Below are positions 20,634-28,798 of a stretch of DNA of 64,000 bases, piece by piece. Numbering within the stretch: position 1 is the first letter of the stretch; each line of letters starts with the position of its first letter. Both the position numbers and the translations under genes were made by a program. The stretch is from Amycolatopsis sp. NBRC 101858 (lineage in GTDB: Bacteria > Actinomycetota > Actinomycetes > Mycobacteriales > Pseudonocardiaceae): the NCBI RefSeq assembly GCF_030269325.1, contig NZ_BSTD01000002.1, forward strand, positions 124,001-188,000, given 5' to 3'. The notes beneath the pieces were generated by a model. It ran no database searches, was not told where the DNA came from, and worked only from the letters and a program-made list of their open reading frames with translations.

Positions 20634-21740
20634 GTGACGAGTTTCGCTTCGGTCGACGACGTCGCCGCGCGGCTGGCCGAGGTCGGCTACCTCGCCGACC
20701 GCCGGCTGGCCACCACCGTGTTCCTGCAGGCCGAGCTGGGCAAGCCGGTGCTGCTCGAAGGCCCGGCCGGGGTCGGCAAGACCGAGCTGGCCAAGTCGCT
20801 GGCCGCCGCGACCGGGCGGCGGCTGCTGCGGCTGCAGTGCTACGAGGGCCAGGACGAGACGAAGGCCCTCTACGACTGGGACTACGGCAAGCAGATGCTC
20901 TACACGCAGCTGCTGCGGGAGAAGATCGGCCAGATCGTCGACGACGCGGCCGACCTGCGCGAGGCCGTCGACCGGATTGCCGCGCAGGACAGCGTCTTCT
21001 TCTCCGAGCGGTTCCTCGCCGCCCGGCCGCTGCTGGAGGCCGTGCGGTCGCCGGAGCCGGTGGTCCTGCTGGTCGACGAGGTCGACCGCGCGGACGAAGC
21101 ACTCGAAGCCGTGCTGCTGGAGATGCTCGCCGAGCAGCAGGTGTCGGTCCCCGAGCTGGGCACGTTCGTCGCCGAGCACCCGCCGTACGTCGTGCTGACC
21201 TCCAACAACACGCGTGACCTCTCGGCGGCGCTGAAACGGCGTTGCCTGCACCTGTTCCTCGACTACCCGTCGGCCGCCCGCGAGCTGGACATCATCCGGT
21301 CGAAGAAGACCGGGCTGGCCGACGCGCTCGCCGAGCACCTCGTCGACGTCGTCCGCGGGCTGCGGACGCTCGGCCTGCGCAAGCCGCCGAGCATTTCCGA
21401 GACGATCGACTGGGCCCGCACGCTGGCCGTCCTCGGCGCGACCGAGCTGGAGCCCGGCCTGCTGGCGGACACGATCTCGGTGGTCGCGAAGTACGACAAG
21501 GACGTCGAACGCGCGGCCGCCGCCCTCCCGAAGCTCGTCGCGGGGGAGCAGGTCGAGGCCGAGAACGAGGGCTCGGCGCTGCGCGGCGAGCGGGACCGCC
21601 CCGGCCGGCACGGCCCCGGCTACTACGGCGAGAAGCAGCAACCGGCACCCGGGGACGAAGAGGGCCGCGTGCGGCAGGTCAGCACCAGCCAGGGGGCGCG
21701 GTCGTTCACCGCGAACCTCGGCCGGCACCGGCGGGCGTGA
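20634..21740 (+). CDS. MoxR-family AAA+ ATPase
   Basis: A 368-residue AAA+ ATPase. Walker A is GPAGVGKTE (43-51), Walker B is VVLLVDEVDRAD, sensor 1 is VLTSNNTRDLS and the arginine finger region is LKRRCLH. The C-terminal ~50 residues are charged and low-complexity. MoxR ATPases work with a VWA partner to mature or insert cofactors into oxidoreductases; the partner gene follows with a 1-base overlap (TGATG). Placement after mno suggests the pair activate Mno or its metal/cofactor site. GTG start at 20634, with AGAAGGGA upstream. Confidence 0.87.
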   Translation: MTSFASVDDVAARLAEVGYLADRRLATTVFLQAELGKPVLLEGPAGVGKTELAKSLAAATGRRLLRLQCYEGQDETKALYDWDYGKQMLYTQLLREKIGQIVDDAADLREAVDRIAAQDSVFFSERFLAARPLLEAVRSPEPVVLLVDEVDRADEALEAVLLEMLAEQQVSVPELGTFVAEHPPYVVLTSNNTRDLSAALKRRCLHLFLDYPSAARELDIIRSKKTGLADALAEHLVDVVRGLRTLGLRKPPSISETIDWARTLAVLGATELEPGLLADTISVVAKYDKDVERAAAALPKLVAGEQVEAENEGSALRGERDRPGRHGPGYYGEKQQPAPGDEEGRVRQVSTSQGARSFTANLGRHRRA

Positions 21741-23221
21741 TGGAGGCGACAGTCCACCACTTCGCGCGGCTGCTGCGCGCGGACGGCGTCCGGGTCTCGG
21801 TGTCGGAGATGCTCGACGCGCTCGCCGGGGCCGCCGCGCCCGGGATCCTCGCCGACCGCGGCCTCTTCCGCGAGGTGCTGCGGACGTCGCTGGTGAAGGA
21901 CCACCGCGACGACGACCGGTTCGACGAGCTCTTCGACGCGTTCTTCGCGCTGGTCCGGTTCTCCGGCGAGCCGTCACGGCGGCGGGCGCGCGACCTCGGC
22001 GAGTTCACGATCGCCGACGAGCTGGGCCAGCGGCCGCCGCGCGCGGACATGGAGAGCCCGGACGCCGAAGTCGGCGACCGGTTCGACCGCTCGAAGCTGG
22101 TCGAGCGCTACAGCCCGCACCCGGAGCTGAACCCGATCGTCCTCGACAGCGACACCACCGACGAAGTCGTTTTCTCCCAGCAGGAAGTGGGTGCGCTGGA
22201 GGACTCGAACTCCGTCCGGCTCGACGTCGACCGGACGCACGGCGCCGATCCGGGCTCGCTGAGCGCGGCGCCGGGGACGAAGCTGGACACCGAGCTGAGC
22301 CTGACCGAGCAGGACGCGCTGCTCGGCTGGCTCGACGACGCCGCCGACCCGGGCGGCGACGAGGACGACGCGGCGGCGGTCCGGGCCCGGCTCGCGGGGG
22401 TGCTCGCCGGCCTGCCGGAAGCGCTGAAGCGGCACCTCGAGTACCTGATGTCCGTGCAGCACACGGTGGAGGGCCGCCGTGTCGCGCCGGTGGGGGAGCT
22501 GGGCGGCCGCGAACAGGACCAGCTCGAAGTCGCCGTCCGGCGCCTGGTGCAGAGCCTGCGCGGCGCCCCGACGCACCGCAAGCGCGAGGCCGCGCGCGGG
22601 CGCGTCGACTCGGCCCGGACGATGCGGCGGAACCTGCGGTACGACGGCGTCCCGTTCCGGCCGGTGACGGTCGCGAAGGCCGAGGACAAGCCGCGGCTGG
22701 TCGTGCTCGCCGACGTCAGCCTGTCGGTGCGGGCGACCGCCCGGTTCACGCTGCACCTGGTGCACCGCCTGCAGGGGATGTTCGGGCAGGTGCGGACCTT
22801 CGCGTTCGTCGCGGAGCTGGCCGAGATCACCGGGCTCTTCCGGCGTTACCACGTCGAGGAGGTCCTGGGCCTGGTGTTCGGCGGCGACGTCCTGGACATC
22901 GACGCGAACTCCGACTACGGCCGGGTGTTCGGGACGTTCCTCGGGGAGTACGGCTCGTCGGTGACGCGCCGCACGACGGTGCTGATCCTCGGCGACGGCC
23001 GCGGCAACGGCACCGACCCGAACCTGCCCGCGTTCGAGGAGCTGACCCGCCGCGCGCGCGAGACGATCTGGCTGACGCAGGAGCCGCGCTACTCGTGGGG
23101 GCTCGGGCCGTGCGACCTGCCGGCGTACGCGGAGTTCTGCGACCGCGTCCGCGTGGTGCGCGACCTGTCCGGTTTGGACAGTGCGGCCGCGGACCTGGCA
23201 TCGGCGAGGACCGGCCGGTGA
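21740..23221 (+). CDS. VWA-domain (CoxE-like) partner of the MoxR ATPase
   Basis: A 493-residue protein with a C-terminal von Willebrand A-like domain. The MIDAS DxSxS is seen in RLVVLADVSLSVR, followed by a Thr/Asp-containing region (VLDIDANSDYG) and ILGDGRGNGTDP. The N-terminal half is acidic and helical, and contains RFSGEPSRRRARDLGEFTI, typical of CoxE-like proteins. It is the expected co-chaperone of the MoxR ATPase encoded one base upstream. The start ATG is at 21740. Its stop overlaps the methyltransferase start (GTGA). Confidence 0.85.
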   Translation: MEATVHHFARLLRADGVRVSVSEMLDALAGAAAPGILADRGLFREVLRTSLVKDHRDDDRFDELFDAFFALVRFSGEPSRRRARDLGEFTIADELGQRPPRADMESPDAEVGDRFDRSKLVERYSPHPELNPIVLDSDTTDEVVFSQQEVGALEDSNSVRLDVDRTHGADPGSLSAAPGTKLDTELSLTEQDALLGWLDDAADPGGDEDDAAAVRARLAGVLAGLPEALKRHLEYLMSVQHTVEGRRVAPVGELGGREQDQLEVAVRRLVQSLRGAPTHRKREAARGRVDSARTMRRNLRYDGVPFRPVTVAKAEDKPRLVVLADVSLSVRATARFTLHLVHRLQGMFGQVRTFAFVAELAEITGLFRRYHVEEVLGLVFGGDVLDIDANSDYGRVFGTFLGEYGSSVTRRTTVLILGDGRGNGTDPNLPAFEELTRRARETIWLTQEPRYSWGLGPCDLPAYAEFCDRVRVVRDLSGLDSAAADLASARTGR

Positions 23222-24090
23222 CCGCGGTCCTGGACCCGCTCGCGCCGGGTCATCGCGGCTGGTGGGAGTGTGGCGAAGTGCTGGTCTGCCACGAGGACGG
23301 CGTCGCGGTCCCGAACGCGCTGACCGCGCGGCTGGTGCCGTCGCACGTGACTGCGCATTTCCGGGTGTATGCGCTGGGGCGCCGGACGTTGGTGTCGCAC
23401 CGGTATCGCGGCGACGAGCTCGACGATGACCTGGCCGGCCACCTCGCTGTCGAGTTGGATTTCCTCGCCGGGCACTTCGAGGAGCTGTTCACCGGCGTCG
23501 TCCGCACGACGGTGCACGACCCGCTGCTGGCGTGGACGGTGTTCTACGCGAACACGTTGGCGGCGTTGCGTCGGCCGGGTCCGGCGGGCGCGATCGCGTC
23601 GTTCGCCCCCGTGCACGCGCGGGCCTTGGAGCTGGTGCGGGGCCGGACGGTGCTGGATCTGGGCTCGTGCTTCGGGTTCCTGCCGCTGCAGATGGTTTCC
23701 CGCGGGCTCCGGCCGATCGCGTCGGACGTCTCGGCGGGGACGATGGGGCTGCTGTCCCGGGTGTCGTCGTGGTTCGGGACGCCGCTCCCGGTGCTGGCGT
23801 GCGACGCGGCGGCGGTGCCGTTGGCGTCCCGAAGCGTCGACACGGTGACGGCGATCCACCTGCTGGAGCACGTATCGCCTTCCCATGGGGCGGCAGTGCT
23901 GCGAGAGATGCTGCGCGTGGCCCGCCGCCGGGTGGTGGTGGCGGTCCCGTTCGAGGCGACGCCGAACCCGGCATTCGGGCACGTGCGGTGTTTCGACTTC
24001 GAGGTCTTGCAGGCGTGGGGGCGGGCATCGGGGGTGCCGTTCACGGTGTTCGAGCACCACGGCGGCTGGCTGGTCCTCGACGTGGCGTGA
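23218..24090 (+). CDS. mftM: SAM-dependent methyltransferase, MftM-like (mycofactocin oligosaccharide)
   Basis: A 290-residue class I methyltransferase. SAM motif I is VLDLGSCFGFLPL, followed by PIASDVSAGTMGL, an acidic strand VLACDAAAVP and TVTAIHLLEHVSP. The first ~125 residues are a non-catalytic domain beginning with a GWWECGEVLVCHEDG-type segment. The architecture and linkage to mno fit MftM, which methylates the glucose oligomer of mycofactocin; the assignment rests on remembered similarity and context. GTG at 23218 overlaps the VWA gene stop. It is the last gene of the mno operon and converges on the NUDIX gene, 3 bp away. Confidence 0.7.
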   Translation: MTAVLDPLAPGHRGWWECGEVLVCHEDGVAVPNALTARLVPSHVTAHFRVYALGRRTLVSHRYRGDELDDDLAGHLAVELDFLAGHFEELFTGVVRTTVHDPLLAWTVFYANTLAALRRPGPAGAIASFAPVHARALELVRGRTVLDLGSCFGFLPLQMVSRGLRPIASDVSAGTMGLLSRVSSWFGTPLPVLACDAAAVPLASRSVDTVTAIHLLEHVSPSHGAAVLREMLRVARRRVVVAVPFEATPNPAFGHVRCFDFEVLQAWGRASGVPFTVFEHHGGWLVLDVA

Positions 24091-24093
24091 CGC

Positions 24094-24576
24094 TCAGCGG
24101 ACCGGGTGGCCGTCTTCGCAGAGGAGCAGCTCGCCGGACCGGGCGGCACCCAGCGCCGCGGCGACCCGGCGGGCCAGGACCGGTTCCAGCTCGGGTTCCG
24201 CGTCGGCGAGCGGCAGCAGCCGGGCCGACACGATTTCGGGGTCGGTGAACGTCAGCCGTGCGACGTCGTCCTCGGTCAGCAGGCCGCCGTCGAAGACGAA
24301 GTTGAGGCCCTCCGGCAGTTTCGCCGCGCTCTGGTGGTCGATGACGAGCAACCGCCCCGGCGCCCGGTCGAGCCCCAGCTCTTCGGCCACCTCACGGCGC
24401 GCTGTGCGCCACGGGGGTTCGCCCGCCTCGCCGGCGCCGCCCGGGATCTCCCAGAACGGCTTGTAGGACGGCCGGGCGAACAGCACGCGGTCGCCGGCGT
24501 CCCGGAAGAGCACCCCTGCGGCGGTGCGCTTGCGGTCGAGCGAGCGGACGTAGTCATCGAACGGCAGCAGCTCCAC
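24094..24576 (-). CDS. NUDIX hydrolase
   Basis: A 160-residue NUDIX hydrolase with a complete Nudix box (G-x5-E-x7-REVAEELG) spanning GGAGEAGEPPWRTARREVAE and ELG. It should cleave a nucleoside diphosphate linked to some group X; the exact substrate cannot be read. It starts 14 bp after the stop of the response-regulator gene and may be the last gene of that operon, but could also be an unrelated passenger. Confidence 0.85.
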   Translation of the reverse strand: MELLPFDDYVRSLDRKRTAAGVLFRDAGDRVLFARPSYKPFWEIPGGAGEAGEPPWRTARREVAEELGLDRAPGRLLVIDHQSAAKLPEGLNFVFDGGLLTEDDVARLTFTDPEIVSARLLPLADAEPELEPVLARRVAAALGAARSGELLLCEDGHPVR

Positions 24577-24590
24577 GCCGCCGACCCTAC

Positions 24591-25235
24591 CTAGATCAAC
24601 GCCCGCTTCGAGGCCGCGTACACCGCCTCCGCGCGGCTACCGACCTCGAGCTTGCGCATGATGTTCCCGACGTGGAACTTCGCCGTCGTGGGCGAAATGA
24701 ACAGCTCCGCCCCGATCGCCTGGTTCGACAGCCCCTGGGCCAGCAGCTTCAGCACCGTCAGCTCGCGGTCCGTCAGCCGTTGCGCGTCCGGCTGGGTGCG
24801 GCCCGACAACGTCCGGACCACCGAGCCGACGCTGCGTGAGTCGAACGCGTTCTCGCCGCGGGACACCGCCTTGATCGCGTTCGCCAGCGCCGTCGTGTCG
24901 ACGTCCTTGACCACGTACCCCCGCGCGCCCGCCTGGACCGCCTCCATCACCAGGTGGTCCTCCAGGAACGTCGTCAGCACCAGCACCGCCAGCGACGGAT
25001 ACGCGGCCGTCAGCGAACGGCACAGCACCAGCCCCTCGGAATCCGACGACGTCGACAGCTTCAGGTCCAGCAGCACCACTGCCGGCCGGTGCGCGGCGAT
25101 CACCGCCTGCGCCTCGGCCGCCGTCGACGCCTCGCCGACGATGCGGAACAGCGGGTCGCGCTCCAGGACCGACCGCAGGCCCTGGCGCAGGATCGCGTGG
25201 TCGTCGACCAGGACGATCGTGATCGGCTCAGTCAA
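24591..25235 (-). CDS. madR: NarL/LuxR-type response regulator, MadR/MnoR-like
   Basis: A 214-residue response regulator: receiver with acidic pocket D11-D12 and phospho-acceptor D57 (VVLLDLKL), then a LuxR-type HTH (LTDRELTVLKLLAQGLSNQA). It pairs with the kinase encoded just upstream; its reading frame starts 8 bases inside that gene, so translation is coupled. The start is an unusual TTG at 25233-25235; no ATG or GTG is available in frame upstream within reach. Together with the kinase it matches the MadR/MadS (MnoR/MnoS) systems that control alcohol dehydrogenase genes in mycobacteria and rhodococci. Confidence 0.8.
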   Translation of the reverse strand: MTEPITIVLVDDHAILRQGLRSVLERDPLFRIVGEASTAAEAQAVIAAHRPAVVLLDLKLSTSSDSEGLVLCRSLTAAYPSLAVLVLTTFLEDHLVMEAVQAGARGYVVKDVDTTALANAIKAVSRGENAFDSRSVGSVVRTLSGRTQPDAQRLTDRELTVLKLLAQGLSNQAIGAELFISPTTAKFHVGNIMRKLEVGSRAEAVYAASKRALI

Positions 25236-26481
25236 GGGGCACCCCCACCACGATCTTGACGCCGCCGATGCGCGACCGGCGCACCGAGAACGTCCCGCCC
25301 AGCTCGCGGGCGCGGGCGTCCATGTTGGCCAGGCCGCGGTGGGCGCCGTCGAGGTCCTGGCCGCCCGCCACCCGCAGCACGCGGCGCAGCACCTCGGGCT
25401 CGCCGCAGCCGTCGTCGGACACCGCCAGCACCACCTCGTCGGCCCGGTAGCTCAGCCGGATCAGCGCGCGGCGCGCGTGGCCGTGCACCGCGCTGTTGAA
25501 CAGGGCCTCGCCGCAGATGCGGAACAGCGAATGCTCGGCCTCGGCGGGCAGGTCGACCGGCTTGCCGCCGATCCGCAGCTCCACCGCCAGCTCCGTCGGC
25601 AGGTGCACGCTGGTCAGCCGCTCCAGCAGCTCGGGCAGGCCGGCGTGCGGGCGCTCGCGGTCGTGGCTGAGCGCGTGGATCACCGACCGCAGCTGGTCGA
25701 CCGCCCCGCGGGTCAGGTCCTTGGCCACGGCCAGCCGTTCCGCCGTCTCGCCGGTCGCCTCGGCCCGGCACAGCTCGACCTGCATGCCCGCCGACAGCAC
25801 GGACTGAGTGACGCTGTCGTGCAGCTCGCGCGCGATCCGGTGCCGCTCCGAGTCGATCACCTCGCGCTGGCGGGCGGCGAGCAGCTCCTGCTGCGCGCGT
25901 TCGCTGCGCCGGTGCAGCGACGAATTGTGCAGCGCCACCACGCTCTGGCTCGCCAGGATCCGCAGCACGGCCTCGTCGGTCGCGACGATCTCGCGCCCGT
26001 GCGGCATCCACAGCAGCAGCCCGCCGACCACCTCGCACTCCAGCGTCACCGGCACCCGGACGTGGCGGCCCGGCTGGTCGCCCGGCTCGGCGAAGTCGAG
26101 GGCCCCGGCGAGCATCCGGGTCAGGCACGCGCGCACGTACCCCGGCATCGGGTCCACAGTGGACAGCTGACGCCCGCCGGGCCCGATGATCGTGCAGCGC
26201 GGCTCGGCCTCGGGCAGGACCGAGTCGGCGACGGCGAACAGCGCGTACTCCGCGTCGACGTGCTCCGCCGCCGTCCGGACGGTCGCGCGCAGCAGGCTGT
26301 CCTGCTGCTCGACGGTCCGCACGAGCGTGCGGGAAATCCGGTCCAGCGCGTGGATCACACCCTCGAGCCGCTCGATCGACGACACGTACGCCGGGTAGAA
26401 CGACCGCTTGCCGGAACGCACGCCGGTCAGCTCGGCCAGGTACCCGGGCCGGTCGTGGTCGCCGAGCGGCGCGCGCGTCAC
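25228..26481 (-). CDS. madS: GAF-domain sensor histidine kinase, MadS/MnoS-like
   Basis: A 417-residue cytoplasmic kinase with no membrane segment. A GAF domain (~55-190) precedes a HisKA_3 dimerisation domain with H221 (RHRIARELHDSVTQSVLSAG), and an HATPase domain with SDDGCG and AHRGLANMDARA. The GTG at 26481 overlaps the ErcA stop (GTGA). A cytoplasmic GAF suggests it senses an internal signal, possibly through ErcA, whose gene is coupled to it. Family resemblance and location next to mno support the MadS/MnoS assignment. Confidence 0.8.
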   Translation of the reverse strand: MTRAPLGDHDRPGYLAELTGVRSGKRSFYPAYVSSIERLEGVIHALDRISRTLVRTVEQQDSLLRATVRTAAEHVDAEYALFAVADSVLPEAEPRCTIIGPGGRQLSTVDPMPGYVRACLTRMLAGALDFAEPGDQPGRHVRVPVTLECEVVGGLLLWMPHGREIVATDEAVLRILASQSVVALHNSSLHRRSERAQQELLAARQREVIDSERHRIARELHDSVTQSVLSAGMQVELCRAEATGETAERLAVAKDLTRGAVDQLRSVIHALSHDRERPHAGLPELLERLTSVHLPTELAVELRIGGKPVDLPAEAEHSLFRICGEALFNSAVHGHARRALIRLSYRADEVVLAVSDDGCGEPEVLRRVLRVAGGQDLDGAHRGLANMDARARELGGTFSVRRSRIGGVKIVVGVPLD

Positions 26482-27752
26482 AGGGCCGCCCGGAACAGCG
26501 CTTCGATCTCCGCAACGTCGGCCGCGCGCGGATTGGTGGCCAGGCAGGCGTCGTGCAGGGTGTTGCGGGCCAGCACCGGAAGGTGGGCCGCGGTGACGCC
26601 GAGTTCGCCCAGCCCCTTCGGCACGCCGACGTCGTCCGCGAGCGCCCGCACCTGGTCGGCGACGGCGAGGCCGGCCTCCTCCGGCGGCGTCCCCTCCGAA
26701 GCGAGTCCGAGGGCGCGGGCGATCGGCACGTACCGCCCGGGGTGCGCGCGGGCGTTGAACCGGACGACGTGGGGGAGCAGCACGCCGTTGATCACGCCGT
26801 GCGGCAGGTCGAGCAGCCCGCCGACCTGGTGGCTCATCGCGTGCGCCGCGCCGAGGATCGCGTTGGTGAACGCCAGCCCGGCCTCCAGGCTGGCCTGGGC
26901 CATCAGCATCCGGGACGAGCGTTCGCCGGGCTCGTCGATGCTCCGCACGAGGTTCCCGTGCACCAGGGCGATCGAGTTGAGCGCGTGGTGGTCGGTGAGC
27001 GGGTTGTGCGCCTTCGACACGAACGCCTCGATGCCGTGCGTCAGTGCGTCGAGCCCGGTCGCCGCGGCCAGCCAGTCCGGCATCGTGGTGAGCAGCCGCG
27101 GGTCGGTCACCGAAACGTCCGGCACCAGCGTGCGGCCGATGATGGTGATCTTGGTGTTGTGCGTGGTGTCGGTGACGATGCAGAACTGCGAGACGTCGGC
27201 GCCGGTCCCGGCGGTCGACGGGATCATCACCATCGGCGGGATCGGCTGGCGGCTGCGGTCGACGCCCTCGAAGTCGAGGATGTCGCCGCCGTTCGCGGCC
27301 AGCAGCGCGACGCCCTTGCCCGCGTCGATCACCGAGCCGCCGCCGAGGCCCATGATGACGTCGCAGCCGGCTTCGCGGTAGCGCTCGTGCCCGGCGGCGA
27401 TCTCGTGGTCCTTCGGGTTCGGCGTCGGGTCCGCCCAGACGGTCGGCGTCAGCCCGGCGGCACGCAGGTGCCCGATCAGCTCGTCGACCCACGGTGTCCC
27501 GAGCAGCCCGGCGTCGGTGACGAGCATCGGGCGCCGCGCGCCCAGCCGGGCGGCGACGTGCCCGGCTTCGCTGAGCGCGCCTTCGCCGAACATGATCTCG
27601 GGGGCGTGGAACTTGGCGATGGTCAGGCCTTCGGGCCCGGGCGGCGGGGTCGCGGCGCCGTACAGGCCGGCCGGCTGGGTGAGACCCGTGCCCGGCCAGG
27701 CGCCGCCGTCGTCGGCCACCCGGGAGGGCGCGGGCCGGCGAGTGAGGACCAC
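26478..27752 (-). CDS. ercA: Alcohol dehydrogenase-like regulatory protein ErcA
   Basis: An iron-containing alcohol dehydrogenase-family protein (~424 residues) that closely follows ErcA of Pseudomonas: FHAPEIMFGEGALSEAG, LGGGSVIDAGKG, FEGVDRSRQPIPP, STAGTGADVSQFCIVTDT, and HAMSHQVGGLLDLPHGVING. Metal-ligand aspartate and histidines are kept, so catalysis is possible, but ErcA is known for its regulatory role beside a sensor kinase. Here its stop overlaps the MadS-like start by 4 bp. The start is uncertain: GTG at 27752 has GGGAG 5 bases upstream, but the frame is open to 27845, inside the DUF1989 gene. Confidence 0.8.
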   Translation of the reverse strand: MVLTRRPAPSRVADDGGAWPGTGLTQPAGLYGAATPPPGPEGLTIAKFHAPEIMFGEGALSEAGHVAARLGARRPMLVTDAGLLGTPWVDELIGHLRAAGLTPTVWADPTPNPKDHEIAAGHERYREAGCDVIMGLGGGSVIDAGKGVALLAANGGDILDFEGVDRSRQPIPPMVMIPSTAGTGADVSQFCIVTDTTHNTKITIIGRTLVPDVSVTDPRLLTTMPDWLAAATGLDALTHGIEAFVSKAHNPLTDHHALNSIALVHGNLVRSIDEPGERSSRMLMAQASLEAGLAFTNAILGAAHAMSHQVGGLLDLPHGVINGVLLPHVVRFNARAHPGRYVPIARALGLASEGTPPEEAGLAVADQVRALADDVGVPKGLGELGVTAAHLPVLARNTLHDACLATNPRAADVAEIEALFRAAL

Positions 27753-27793
27753 GGGCACTCCCGATGACACGTCGGCGTTGACTTCCGGCCAGG

Positions 27794-28657
27794 CTACCTC
27801 TCCGTCGCGGTCGTCCGGCCCGTCCGATCGGGTAGGTCGGCCCACTCCGGCAACCGGACGCCGTGCAGGCCCCGATAGGCCGCGCGCTCCGGCTCGCGCC
27901 AGTGTTCCAGCAGGTCAGCACGAGGTTTGAAGACCTCGACGCCGATCGGGTGGCAGACGTCGATCGGGTCGCGCGCGTCCGGTCCCCAGAGCGGGATGGA
28001 CAGGTCGCCGCCCGGGCAGGTGGACAACGCGCACAGCAGGTCGATCTCGGCGAAGAACTCGAAGTGGTCGCCCGGGCGGGCCGGGCAGTCCTTCATGAAG
28101 TAGCGGTCCTCGGCGTCGAGCCCGGTGCACTGGAAGACGTTCAGGACGTCGTGCACGTCGAATTCGGTGAGCCCGAACGGCGCGACCGCGCGCACGAGGT
28201 TCGAGTGGCAGTGGAAGTCGAAGTCCTCGCCGGTGAGCAGCCGGTTGACGTAGGGGTCGCAGCGGGTGCCGAGCAGGTCGTGCACGCGGCCGCCGTCCGC
28301 GTCTTCGCCGTGGTTTTCGAGGGTGTCGGCGGTGATCGTCGCGAGCGGGCGGAGGAAGGGCAGCGTCGACCAGAGCCGGTCGAAGGTGCTGACGTGGGCG
28401 CGCTGCAGCTGCCGGGTGCGCGCGGCCCAGAAGCGTTCGCGGGGGTCGTCGGCGTTCCACAGGTTGAGGTCGCCGACCTGCGGGCCGTCGACGGTGCTGA
28501 GGCGGCAGAGGTGGCCCTTCGGGACGCGCCAGGCGCGGCCCGCGCGGATCGGGATCTCGAAGGCGTCGACGAGCTCGCGGGTGTCGTCCTCGGCGAGCCG
28601 CCGGTAGAACGGCCGGTCGACGTCGAGCGCGCGGCCTTGGTAGGCGGGTGCAGGCAT
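27794..28657 (-). CDS. DUF1989 / urea-carboxylase-associated family protein
   Basis: A 287-residue protein of the DUF1989 family, whose members often sit with urea carboxylase genes; their biochemistry is not settled. Typical segments are PIRAGRAWRVPKGHLCRLST, VGDLNLWNADDP, GEDFDFHCHSNLVRAV and FAEIDLLCALSTCPGGDLS. The conserved His/Cys/Asp positions suggest a metal site. The ATG at 28657 has GAGGGAG 5 bases before it. It lies 41 bp upstream of ercA on the same strand and is probably the first gene of the ercA-madS-madR operon. No urea-related gene is nearby, so a role in alcohol metabolism or sensing is the contextual inference. Confidence 0.8.
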   Translation of the reverse strand: MPAPAYQGRALDVDRPFYRRLAEDDTRELVDAFEIPIRAGRAWRVPKGHLCRLSTVDGPQVGDLNLWNADDPRERFWAARTRQLQRAHVSTFDRLWSTLPFLRPLATITADTLENHGEDADGGRVHDLLGTRCDPYVNRLLTGEDFDFHCHSNLVRAVAPFGLTEFDVHDVLNVFQCTGLDAEDRYFMKDCPARPGDHFEFFAEIDLLCALSTCPGGDLSIPLWGPDARDPIDVCHPIGVEVFKPRADLLEHWREPERAAYRGLHGVRLPEWADLPDRTGRTTATER

Positions 28658-28798
28658 CGGGTCTCCCTCGTGCTGGATGGGGCTCCAGGATGCCCCGGCT
28701 ACGCACGGTGGCGTTCGACCACTCGTTCGGCTGCTGGGTGGCGGCCCTTCCGGCTCCTACCGTCGAGGGAGCTCTACTCGTGGGAGGAGTGACCGGCG

